Positions 1 to 6,774 of a stretch of 14,707 nt of DNA are shown here, one piece after another (the stretch's first letter is position 1; every line of letters starts with the position of its first letter). Source of the DNA: DASXYU01 sp036502295 (GTDB lineage: Bacteria > Actinomycetota > Actinomycetes > Mycobacteriales > Jatrophihabitantaceae); assembly GCA_036502295.1 (NCBI GenBank), contig DASXYU010000044.1:1-14707 (forward strand). Reading direction: 5' to 3'. The notes beneath the pieces are model-generated. The model did no database searches, was not told the DNA's origin, and saw only the letters and a list, made by a program, of their open reading frames with translations. The translations under genes and the position numbers were made by a program.

Positions 1-999
1 GCCCGCCCCCTCCCATGGGAGGCTCCAGCAGCTTGCGTTGGCTACGGGGTCTCCGTGGTCGTCGGTGTGCTGGTGCCCCCATGCCGTGTAGCTGAAGGGA
101 CCTGCGCCACTCAGTGTGACGCCTCCCGCGGCGACGACGTCGGGAGAGACCGCGGGATATTCAATGTTGTCCTCGGCAGTGTCGTAGAAGCCGCAGTCGC
201 CAGTGCTCGCGACGAAGGTGACGTTGGGGGCTTTGGCGGCCGAGAAGTATGCGGCGTCCGCGGTGGTGGCACTCGGGCTCTCACCGCCGCCCCAGGACAT
301 CGAAACGAACTTCGCGCCCTGCTGCACCGCCTGCTGCACCGCTGCGTAGAGGTCGCTGCCACTGGCTGAGTCCGCTTCGACAAGCAAGATCCTGCAACCA
401 GGGCAGATCGCAGAGACCGCGGCGAGATCCAACTCGATCTCCCCTGCCCAACCTGGGTCGTACTCAGGATAGCTAGTGCCTGCTTGCTGGTTGATCTTGG
501 TGAAACACCCGCCCGCGGTGGTGCACCCGCCAAGGTTGTTCTGCGCTGTGCGGTAATGGTTGAGGAATGTTTCGGCATTCGGGTCATCGAAGGCGTCGAC
601 GATCGCAACGATTTCGCCGTCACCGGAGAAGTCCGTCACGCCGTATGCAGACTGCAACAGGTCAGCGCTGTAGCCGTACTCACCGCCGCTGCCCCACGAC
701 GCCGAGGGGGTCACCGCAGGAGCGATCTCTGCCATGCATCTCATCTCACCCGGCTGCGCCGGTGGACAGAGCGGCGCCATACCGGTCGCGGGAACATGAA
801 GACTAGGCGGCACAGCGGTCTCAGCTTGCCGCGCCGCCGCACTGATGAGCGCTGGCCGCGCCTGCGGTGAAAAGACCGTGCCGCTGCTGGCTGAATCTCC
901 GGTAATCGCCTTCGCCGAGGTCGAGGCGACTGCTGCCGCACCAATCAGGCAGGCTACGACGGCGAAGAGCACGCCGAGGCTGCGGGACGGGCGAGGCAT
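1..999 (-). CDS. Secreted S53 sedolisin-type serine-carboxyl peptidase, cut by the left window edge
   Basis: The frame runs open from ATG at 999 to base 1, giving 333 residues with no stop, so the 3' part is outside the window. Residues 1-31 form a signal peptide (MPRPSRS, a hydrophobic stretch, then an Ala-rich end). After about 70 further residues the catalytic domain starts (DGEIVAIVDAFDDPNAE). Expected sedolisin residues visible are Glu187 and Asp191 (GEIELD) and the oxyanion Asp268 (ASTGDCGF). The Ser motif (GTSxxxP) would lie beyond the edge. There is no room for the ~180-residue activation prodomain of kumamolisin-type enzymes. Cysteines 159/165 and 199/202 match the two neighbouring paralogues. 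Third-position GC is lower than in the next gene: hand count 26/40 codons over 361-480, against 35/40 over 2401-2520. Secreted peptidase is well supported; substrate and completeness are unknown. No good Shine-Dalgarno sequence is seen. Confidence 0.87.
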   Translation of the reverse strand, partial: MPRPSRSLGVLFAVVACLIGAAAVASTSAKAITGDSASSGTVFSPQARPALISAAARQAETAVPPSLHVPATGMAPLCPPAQPGEMRCMAEIAPAVTPSASWGSGGEYGYSADLLQSAYGVTDFSGDGEIVAIVDAFDDPNAETFLNHYRTAQNNLGGCTTAGGCFTKINQQAGTSYPEYDPGWAGEIELDLAAVSAICPGCRILLVEADSASGSDLYAAVQQAVQQGAKFVSMSWGGGESPSATTADAAYFSAAKAPNVTFVASTGDCGFYDTAEDNIEYPAVSPDVVAAGGVTLSGAGPFSYTAWGHQHTDDHGDPVANASCWSLPWEGAG

Positions 1000-1089
1000 G
1001 GGAATCCGATCGTCGGACGCGACGGCGAGCTGAGCCAAACCAGTGTGCCAGCGCAAACCTCAGCACCCACCGAAAGCGGGCGTGAATTC

Positions 1090-2892
1090 TCAGAGAATCG
1101 GCGCCGACTTCGCCGTCGTATAGGTGTAACCCAGCATCGTCCTCGTCTTCGCGACGGCGAGTTTCACCGTCAGTGCCTTACCCACAGATGCCGCCGACGT
1201 CGCAATCGCACAGGACGACTTTGTCGCGCCCGTGATGGCCTTGCCGCCGAGGTACCACTGATAGGTCACCGTGGGCTTCAACTTCTTGCCGTTCGGCGTC
1301 CTCCACGACGGCACCGCCACCTTCACGGTCTTACCTCGCGCGACCGTGCCGGAGACCCGCGGCAGCACGCTCGGAACGAGCTGTCTCGCCGTCACCGTCC
1401 ACATGAACGAGCGGGTGGCCTTCTCCCCCGCCGCCGTCGCGGCGACCGTCACGCGATACGTCCCTGCCTTCTTAGGCTTGCCGGTGATGTATCCGCTCGC
1501 CGCGATCTTCGTCCCGGCCGGCAGGCCAGAGGCGCGATAGGTGATCGGCGCTCCCGTCGCCACCCACGCGCGGGTGTCGAGACTCGCCATCACGCCCACC
1601 ATCCCCGGCGCGACGACCGAAGCCCCGAGCGACGCGGGCGCCGAGTCCAGCGCGGGGTCGTGCACGACCGGCGTGATCGGCCACAACGACGCCGGTGAGG
1701 CAGGCATCCCCATTCCGGTGGGTGCATCCCAACCGACCGCCCCGTCGCAGAGCGGGGTTCCGCAGTCAGTGGCCAACGGCGACAGGTTGTTCCCGGTGGT
1801 GACGTCGGTGAAGCCCAGCGGGTGCGTGTACGCGTAGCGCTGCACGCCGCCGGTGGCGCTGCCCGCGGTCGTCCCGGTGAGGGCGTACATCGCTGCGATG
1901 ATGGGCGCCGCCAGCGAGGTCCCCGACCCGTCCCGCCTCACCCGGCCTTTGAAGACGCTGGCGAAGCCGCCAGACTCGTACTCGGCGGACGCCATCGCCG
2001 AGAGGTCCGCTATCGCACGCTTGCCGGGGCACGTCGTGGCGGCCGCCGCCGCCGCTCCGGTCGCCTGCGACTGATAGGACGGCTTCGGCTCCGCACTCGA
2101 GCATCCGGATCCGGCACCGAACCACACCTCGCCGCTGAAGGTATTCGGTGTCGTGGTCGCGTTGCGCACCAGACTCACCCCGCCGACGGCGACGACATTC
2201 GGCGAGGACGCCGGGTGGTTGGCGCCGTCCTCGTAACCGAAGTCGCCGCTGGCCGCCACATAGGTGACGCCGGGCGCGGAGAAGTAGGTCTTGTCCCAGT
2301 ACTTCGCACCGGCAGCGGTGAAGTTCGAGATGGCCGACTCGGGATAGCCGAAGGACATCGAGATGTACTTCGCGCCGAAGGCCGCCGCCGTCTGCACTGC
2401 CGGGAGCGCGTCGGCATCGGTGTCGGCGGCAACCAGCAGGATGCGGCACGCCGGACACACCGCCGAGACGGCGTCGAGGTCGAGCGCGGTCTCGGCTTCC
2501 CATGCGCTGCCCGCCGGCGCGCCCGACGGGTACGCGGCGCCGCCGCGCTGATCGATCTTGGTGAAACAGCCGTTCGCACTGGTGCAGGCCGGCAGCCCGT
2601 ACGAGGACCGGTACGTGGCGAGGTCCTTCTCGGCGTCCTTGTAGCCGTACGGATCGACGACGGCGACGAGCGGAGTCAACGCCGACGGCTTGCGCTGATA
2701 CCTCGCTGTCGCGTAGATCGTCTGCAGATCGTTGGCCGTGTATAGCGAAGGACGATAGGACGGCGGCGAGTAGGACGACGCGGCAGAGGACGACGGCGCA
2801 GAGGACGCTTCGGCACCCGACGGCGATCCGACCGCAGCACAGACGAGCACAGCGAGAAGAGCTACAAGTGCGGCAGCGGGTCGACGGGGCAC
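1090..2892 (-). CDS. Secreted S53 sedolisin-type peptidase with C-terminal Ig-like modules
   Basis: 600 residues from a GTG start. Residues 1-30 are a signal peptide, followed by a Ser/Ala/Pro-rich linker to about 48. The catalytic domain spans roughly 50-405. All sedolisin catalytic residues are visible: Glu134 and Asp138 (WEAETALD), oxyanion Asp217 (AASGDFGY) and nucleophile Ser326 (GSGTSLAAP). FTDV at 361-364 and GWDAPTG at 387-393 are the usual calcium-site region. Cys103/109 and Cys146/149 are shared with both neighbours. A putative-Ig (He_PIG-like) module lies at about 445-500 (SGLPAGT, GKPKKAGTYRVTV). A second beta-rich module at about 508-598 (TYQWYLGGKAITGAT) resembles repeats on actinobacterial surface proteins. 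No activation prodomain is present. The family cleaves proteins at acidic pH; substrate here is unknown. Genes lie 90 bp downstream and 91 bp upstream on the same strand, so co-transcription is possible. The Shine-Dalgarno sequence is weak, so the exact start is less certain. Confidence 0.92.
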   Translation of the reverse strand: MPRRPAAALVALLAVLVCAAVGSPSGAEASSAPSSSAASSYSPPSYRPSLYTANDLQTIYATARYQRKPSALTPLVAVVDPYGYKDAEKDLATYRSSYGLPACTSANGCFTKIDQRGGAAYPSGAPAGSAWEAETALDLDAVSAVCPACRILLVAADTDADALPAVQTAAAFGAKYISMSFGYPESAISNFTAAGAKYWDKTYFSAPGVTYVAASGDFGYEDGANHPASSPNVVAVGGVSLVRNATTTPNTFSGEVWFGAGSGCSSAEPKPSYQSQATGAAAAAATTCPGKRAIADLSAMASAEYESGGFASVFKGRVRRDGSGTSLAAPIIAAMYALTGTTAGSATGGVQRYAYTHPLGFTDVTTGNNLSPLATDCGTPLCDGAVGWDAPTGMGMPASPASLWPITPVVHDPALDSAPASLGASVVAPGMVGVMASLDTRAWVATGAPITYRASGLPAGTKIAASGYITGKPKKAGTYRVTVAATAAGEKATRSFMWTVTARQLVPSVLPRVSGTVARGKTVKVAVPSWRTPNGKKLKPTVTYQWYLGGKAITGATKSSCAIATSAASVGKALTVKLAVAKTRTMLGYTYTTAKSAPIL

Positions 2893-2983
2893 GACGCCTA
2901 TCGAATCACGCGATAGAGCGAAGCGGAGAGCGCAGCGCGCGCAGGCTGAGCGATTGAGCGTTGACGAGCGCGAAGCGCGAGAA

Positions 2984-4762
2984 TCATGGCAGGGACCGCA
3001 TCACAGTCATCGTTGCCACGTGCTTGTAGGGAACGTAGGACAGCTCGTTCGCCGTGATCCGGAACGAGATCTTCTTACCCGCCGACGAGGCCGGGATGCG
3101 GAACCTCTGCTTGGTGGCCCCCTTCACAGGACGGCCGTTCACCAGCCACTGCAGTGCGACCTTCGGGTGCACGGCACGGCCTTTGGTGCTGTCCTTGTGC
3201 AGCGTTCCCCACGTCGCCTTCACCACGGAGCCCGGCTTGATGGTGCCGTGGATGGTCGGTTTGCGGACGGCGATCAGCTTGTGCGGCTTGGTCACCTTCC
3301 AGGTGAACGCGGTCGTCACCTGCGATCCGAGACCGTCGACGACCGTCAACCGCACGGTGTGCGTGCCTGCGCCCTTCGGCTTGCCGGAGACCGTTCCGTT
3401 CGTCTTCAGCGTCAGGCCGCTGGGCAGACCGGAGGCGAAGAACGTCATGCGCGCCGCAGTCGAGTTGCTCGCCTTGAGCTTCACCGTTGTCGACTGCCCG
3501 ACGTAGCTGGTGAGCTTCGAGGGCTTCGTCACCGTGATCGTCGAGGACGTCGGCCCCGCGATAAAGGCGCCGACTCCTTGGGGCACGCCGAGGCCGGAGG
3601 GCGTGTCGTAACCCTTCGCCGCCTTGCACAGCGACTGGCCGCAGCTGCCGTTCGAACCCTTCGTGACGTCGGCGAAGTCCTGCGGGTGCTGGTACGGGAT
3701 CGCCGGGGCCGGCAGGTCCGCGCTCGGCGACCCCGCGATCGCATACATCGCCGCGATCATCGGCGTTCCGGCCGACGTGCCGCCGCCCTCGACCCACGAG
3801 CCCTGGTCGTAGACGTACACGCCCGTATTGGGATCGGCCACGATCGAGACGTCGTTCATCGAACGGTTGCCGCACGCCGAACTGAGACCCGGGATGGCGC
3901 GCTGCCAGTCCGGCTGCTGCTCCTCGCTGGAGCAACCGCCGCCGGTGCCGCCCGCGCCGTTGTTCCAGACGGTGTCGGTCCAGCCCCGCGTCGACGTGTC
4001 GTGCACGAGGCTGGTGCCCCCCACCGAGACGACATTGACATCCGCGGCGGGGTAGGCCGTCCCGTAACCGGCGTCACCGCTCGCCGCCACGTAGACGACA
4101 CCGGGAACCGCGGTCAGGCGCGCGCCGTTCTGCTGCTCGGGAGCGCCCCACGACATCGAGATGTACTTCGCACCCTGCGCCACCGCCTGGTCGACAGCAA
4201 GGAGCATGTCGTTGAGATAGTCGCTGGTGGCCTGCACGAGAAGCACGTGACAGGTCGGGCAGATCGCGGAGACCATCTCGATGTCGAGGACGGTCTCGTC
4301 CTCCCAGCCGTCACGATCCGCGGGAATCGACTTCAGCGCCGGGCCGCCGTTCTGATCGACGACCTGCAGACAACCGTTGGCGACCGTGCACTGCGGCAGC
4401 CCGTAATGGCTGCGATACGTCGCGAGGTCAGTCTCGAGATGGGGAGCGCCATAGGCCTCGATGACGGCGACCGTCGCCGTGGTCGAGGTGGACGGCACGC
4501 GATAGGCACTGCGCAGATCCAGCGGCGCGTACGGTCCGGTGGAACGCACCGTGCTCGGCCGGATCGGTACGGGCTGAATCAGCGCGAAGCATGTGACACG
4601 TGCGGGATCGGGCCAGCATTTGGTGTCCTGCCCCGGCAGCGGACCGACGACTAGACCGTTCGCCGCCTCGGGCCCGATCACCCCGGTCAACAGCGGCGCG
4701 AGCAGCATGGCTGCGACCAGGGTGACAACGACCCTGATGACTGCACGGCTGCGCGCGCGCAT
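2984..4762 (-). CDS. Secreted S53 sedolisin-type peptidase with C-terminal Ig-like modules (first gene of the array)
   Basis: 592 residues, starting at ATG 4762 behind a strong GGAGGG Shine-Dalgarno sequence five bases upstream. Residues 1-35 are a signal peptide (MRARSRAV followed by a hydrophobic core). The catalytic domain covers about 75-400, with Glu156 and Asp160 (WEDETVLD), oxyanion Asp230 (AASGDAGY) and nucleophile Ser330 (GGGTSAGTP). FADV at 363-366 and GYDTPSGLG at 384-392 are the calcium-binding region. Cys125/131 and Cys168/171 match the paralogues. An Ig-like module (SGLPSGL, SGKPKGAGTHTVRLTV) lies at about 425-490, and a second module (LQWLVNGRPVKGAT) at about 500-590. Domain order equals that of the 1090-2892 gene, so the two probably arose by duplication; their sequences have diverged a good deal. 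The classical activation prodomain is missing. Likely role is extracellular proteolysis; targets are not inferable. Confidence 0.92.
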   Translation of the reverse strand: MRARSRAVIRVVVTLVAAMLLAPLLTGVIGPEAANGLVVGPLPGQDTKCWPDPARVTCFALIQPVPIRPSTVRSTGPYAPLDLRSAYRVPSTSTTATVAVIEAYGAPHLETDLATYRSHYGLPQCTVANGCLQVVDQNGGPALKSIPADRDGWEDETVLDIEMVSAICPTCHVLLVQATSDYLNDMLLAVDQAVAQGAKYISMSWGAPEQQNGARLTAVPGVVYVAASGDAGYGTAYPAADVNVVSVGGTSLVHDTSTRGWTDTVWNNGAGGTGGGCSSEEQQPDWQRAIPGLSSACGNRSMNDVSIVADPNTGVYVYDQGSWVEGGGTSAGTPMIAAMYAIAGSPSADLPAPAIPYQHPQDFADVTKGSNGSCGQSLCKAAKGYDTPSGLGVPQGVGAFIAGPTSSTITVTKPSKLTSYVGQSTTVKLKASNSTAARMTFFASGLPSGLTLKTNGTVSGKPKGAGTHTVRLTVVDGLGSQVTTAFTWKVTKPHKLIAVRKPTIHGTIKPGSVVKATWGTLHKDSTKGRAVHPKVALQWLVNGRPVKGATKQRFRIPASSAGKKISFRITANELSYVPYKHVATMTVMRSLP

Positions 4763-4887
4763 GTTAGCCCTCCATGGCTCACACTTGCTCCTTGCAGATA
4801 GCTATCGGCAGGTGTGGCCACGGCTGCAGCCGCGGAGGCGCAATTAGTTCAGATGCGCCACAGTTCTATACGGGCTCTCAGCTCGCG
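4763..4887 (-). promoter_or_regulatory. Intergenic promoter region between rpiB and the sedolisin array, with two palindromes
   Basis: This 125-bp gap separates the rpiB stop from the first sedolisin start and is the natural place for an independent promoter of the peptidase array. It holds two perfect palindromes: GATAGCTATC at 4797-4806 and CGGCTGCAGCCG at 4821-4832. Either could be an operator, or in the second case part of a weak rpiB terminator. No unambiguous -35/-10 pair is visible. The assignment is inferred from position. Confidence 0.35.
4768..4773 (-). promoter_or_regulatory. Strong Shine-Dalgarno site of the first sedolisin gene
   Basis: On the minus strand GGAGGG is followed by five bases (CTAAC) and the ATG at 4762. 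This is the clearest ribosome-binding site in the window and fixes that start. It contrasts with several other genes here whose starts lie directly behind a -10-like box with no leader. Confidence 0.8.
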
Positions 4888-5361
4888 TCAGGACGTGGCA
4901 TGGCCGGCGATAGCGCCGGTCTGCTCGTACTCGGTGAGCATTGCGATGCGGCGCTCGTGGCGCGGGTCCTGCGAGAACGGGGTGTCGAGGAAGATCTCGA
5001 CGAAACGCAGCATGTCCGCCTCGGGGTGGTTGCGGGCGCCGAGGCTGATGATGTTCGCGTCGTTGTGCTGGCGCGCGAGGCGGGCCGTCTCGTCGCTCCA
5101 GACCAAGGCGGCTCGCACCCCCTCGACCTTGTTCGCGGCGATCTGCTCACCGTTGCCCGAGCCGCCGATCACGACGCCGAGGCTGCCTGGCGCCGCGACC
5201 GTCCTCGCCGCTGCGGCGATGCACGGCGGCGGGTAGTCGTCCTGGGCATCGAAGGTGGGGGCGCCGCAGTCGACAGCGTCGTGGCCGAGGCCGGTGAGAT
5301 GCTCGATGAGCTTTGCCTTGAGTTCGAAACCGGCGTGGTCGCTGCCGAGGAAGACGCGCAT
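4888..5361 (-). CDS. rpiB: Ribose-5-phosphate isomerase B
   Basis: 157 residues, close to the usual ~150-160 for the RpiB/LacAB family. It interconverts ribulose 5-phosphate and ribose 5-phosphate in the cytosolic non-oxidative pentose phosphate pathway. N-terminal MRVFLGSDHAGFELK carries the substrate-binding Asp8-His9. GGSGNGEQIAANKVEG at 66-81 is the family signature, and NDANIISLGAR at 100-110 follows. At the catalytic-base position this protein has Glu72, as I recall for the M. tuberculosis enzyme, rather than the Cys of E. coli RpiB. It is the last gene of a tight minus-strand unit, starting 7 bases after the DUF952 stop with little Shine-Dalgarno sequence, so translational coupling is likely. 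Confidence 0.96.
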   Translation of the reverse strand: MRVFLGSDHAGFELKAKLIEHLTGLGHDAVDCGAPTFDAQDDYPPPCIAAAARTVAAPGSLGVVIGGSGNGEQIAANKVEGVRAALVWSDETARLARQHNDANIISLGARNHPEADMLRFVEIFLDTPFSQDPRHERRIAMLTEYEQTGAIAGHATS

Positions 5362-5368
5362 GCGCCAA

Positions 5369-5668
5369 TCATTGCAGCGGGCGCACGCTCACCGCAGCCA
5401 CGGTCGGGATAGGCCCGTAGACATGCGGAAACGCACCAGAGCCGGCGAGGTCCTCGACGACCACCGGCAGGCTCAGCCGGTCGGGGTCGAACTCGACGAG
5501 GACGAGGTTGCCGACGCCCTGGTAGTAGCGCTGAAGTACGCCGTCGACCTGCTCCGCGAAGGAGAAATGTACGAACCCCTCGCCGTCGAGCGAGAGCGGC
5601 CGGTACTCCCCCGCCTTCCCCGCGGTCGCCCAGTCGTCGGCATCAACGACGTGAAAAATGCTCGTCAT
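5369..5668 (-). CDS. DUF952 family protein
   Basis: 99 residues, typical for DUF952 (PF06108). Matching features are the N-terminal IFHVV, the DW pair at 11-13 region (DADDW), the central SLDGEGFVHFS at 26-36 and the C-terminal FPHVYGPIP at 80-88, with conserved His6, His34 and His82. The biochemical function of the family is not established to my knowledge. No signal peptide or membrane segment is present, so it is probably cytosolic. The ATG lies two bases after the stop of the upstream reductase gene and the stop is 7 bases before rpiB, so it is almost certainly co-transcribed and translationally coupled. I do not recall a DUF952 gene between rpiB and Rv2466c in M. tuberculosis, so this may be a lineage-specific insertion. 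Confidence 0.9.
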   Translation of the reverse strand: MTSIFHVVDADDWATAGKAGEYRPLSLDGEGFVHFSFAEQVDGVLQRYYQGVGNLVLVEFDPDRLSLPVVVEDLAGSGAFPHVYGPIPTVAAVSVRPLQ

Positions 5669-5670
5669 CG

Positions 5671-6285
5671 TCAGTCAGTGAACTGCGGCGACTCGGTCCG
5701 GGTGCGCTTCAGCTCGAAGAAGTACGGGTAGGACGCCATCGCGAGCGCGCCGTCGAAGATGCGCACCGCCTCCTCACCCTGCGGCGCACGCGTGATCACC
5801 GGACCGAAGAAGGCGACACCGTCGATGTGGATGGTCGGCGTGCCGACCTCGTCGCCCACCGGGTCCATGCCGCGGTGGTGCGACTCGCGCAGCGCCTCGT
5901 CATAGTCGGTCGAGTCGGCGGCGTCGACGAGCTCGGGATCGAGGCCGGCCTCGGTGAGGGCCTCGATATAGAGCCCGCGGCTCCACTCGCGTCCTTCGTT
6001 GTGCCGCTTCGTCCCCAGCGCCGTGTAAAGGTCACGGAGCACCGCGTTGCCGTACTTCTGCTCGGCGGCGATACAGATCCGCACCGGGCCCCACGCCACC
6101 GCGAGGAGGTCGATGTATTCCTGCGGCAGGTCGCGGCCGTCGTTGAGGACGGAGAGCGACATGACCCGGAAGGCGAGTTCGATGTCGCGAACCTTCTCCA
6201 CCTCGAGGATCCAGCGGGAGCTGACCCAGGCGAAGGGGCAGGACGGGTCGAAGTAGAAGTCGACGACAGGACGATTTTCGGTCAT
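5671..6285 (-). CDS. DsbA-family mycothiol-dependent-type reductase (Rv2466c-like) with CPFA active site
   Basis: 204 residues with the thioredoxin-fold DsbA/FrnE-like layout. Very similar to M. tuberculosis Rv2466c (mycothiol-dependent nitroreductase) as I remember it: SSRWILEVEKVRDIE near the N-terminus, WGPVR, SHHRGMDPVGDEVGTPTIH, GVAFFGPV and the C-terminal FFELKRTRTE. The cis-proline is Pro150 (VGTPTIH). Rv2466c has a CPWC active site. Here the motif is CPFA (Cys16-Pro-Phe-Ala19), so the second active-site cysteine is missing; the only other cysteine is Cys71. This suggests a monothiol mechanism, for example with mycothiol as partner. The start overlaps the stop of the peroxiredoxin gene by 4 bp (ATGA), implying coupled translation and a shared redox role. 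Family is secure; the exact reaction is inference. Confidence 0.9.
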   Translation of the reverse strand: MTENRPVVDFYFDPSCPFAWVSSRWILEVEKVRDIELAFRVMSLSVLNDGRDLPQEYIDLLAVAWGPVRICIAAEQKYGNAVLRDLYTALGTKRHNEGREWSRGLYIEALTEAGLDPELVDAADSTDYDEALRESHHRGMDPVGDEVGTPTIHIDGVAFFGPVITRAPQGEEAVRIFDGALAMASYPYFFELKRTRTESPQFTD

Positions 6286-6740
6286 GCCTTCAATGTAGCC
6301 AGCGCCCGCTCGGCGTGGAGCTGCATGTTCGTCTCGGAGTGGATCGCGGCCGCCAGGTGACCGTCCTGCCCGATGGCGAAGGTGGTGCGCTTCACCGGCA
6401 TCCCGATCTTCTTCAGCAGGCCGCCGCGCCCGACGCCGAAGATCGCGGCCACCGTCCCCTCGGTGTCGGAGAGGAGCGGGTAGTCCAGCCCCTCCTTCTC
6501 GGCGAACTGCTTCTGCTTCGCCACCGGATCGCGGCTGATCCCCACCCGCTGCACGCCCGCTGCCGCGTAGTCGGCGGCAACGTCACGGAAGTGGCAGGCC
6601 TCCCGCGTGCACCCGGTCGTCATCGCCGCCGGGTAGAAGAAGAGGACGACCGGACCAGCCGCGAGCAGCGTCGAAAGACGCCTCAGGGTGCCGTCCTGGT
6701 CGGGAAGTTCGAAGTCAGGAACCAGATCGCCGACGTCCAT
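6282..6740 (-). CDS. bcp: Peroxiredoxin of the BCP/PrxQ type
   Basis: 152 residues, standard length for BCP/PrxQ thiol peroxidases, which reduce hydrogen peroxide and organic hydroperoxides in the cytosol. VGDLVPDFELPDQDG opens the domain. FFYPAAMTTGCTREACHFRD at 34-53 contains peroxidatic Cys44 and, five residues later, Cys49, the usual PrxQ resolving position. VGISRDP and MPVKRTTFAIG follow. The PAAMTTGC variant resembles M. tuberculosis BcpB (Rv1608c) as I recall it. It is the promoter-proximal gene of the four-gene minus-strand unit and overlaps the DsbA-family gene by 4 bp. That reductase could act in the same thiol pathway. The start is supported by a TACGGT box six bases upstream of the ATG; a GGAGGG lies 13 bases upstream, too far for ideal initiation. 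Confidence 0.93.
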   Translation of the reverse strand: MDVGDLVPDFELPDQDGTLRRLSTLLAAGPVVLFFYPAAMTTGCTREACHFRDVAADYAAAGVQRVGISRDPVAKQKQFAEKEGLDYPLLSDTEGTVAAIFGVGRGGLLKKIGMPVKRTTFAIGQDGHLAAAIHSETNMQLHAERALATLKA

Positions 6741-6774
6741 AAGTCGACCGTAGCCCTCCGATTAGGCTGGGTGA
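6741..6774. promoter_or_regulatory. Divergent back-to-back leaderless-type promoters of bcp and pepN
   Basis: Only 34 bp separate two divergent start codons. On the minus strand TACGGT (6747-6752) is followed by six bases and the bcp ATG. On the plus strand TAGGCT (6763-6768) is followed by six bases and the pepN ATG. Both fit the actinobacterial TANNNT -10 consensus, and the spacing would place transcription starts at or next to the ATGs. The -35 regions would then lie across or inside the opposite gene, so the two promoters probably compete or are co-regulated. The sequence pattern is seen directly; leaderless transcription is inferred. Confidence 0.6.

Noticed and set aside
1086..1098. Small palindrome ATTCTC-A-GAGAAT over the stop of the second sedolisin
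   Set aside because: Six-bp stem with a one-base centre cannot form a usable RNA hairpin; no T tract.
1822..2745. 307-codon plus-strand open frame
   Set aside because: Antisense to the 1090-2892 sedolisin; Arg/Gly-rich without motifs.
2898..2916. Inverted repeat CTATCG-N7-CGATAG before the second sedolisin start
   Set aside because: Only six base pairs; could be chance in this sequence, so not listed as an operator.
2954..4654. 566-codon plus-strand open frame
   Set aside because: It is antisense to the first sedolisin, Arg/Gly-rich with no family motif, and arises from high GC in the true frame.
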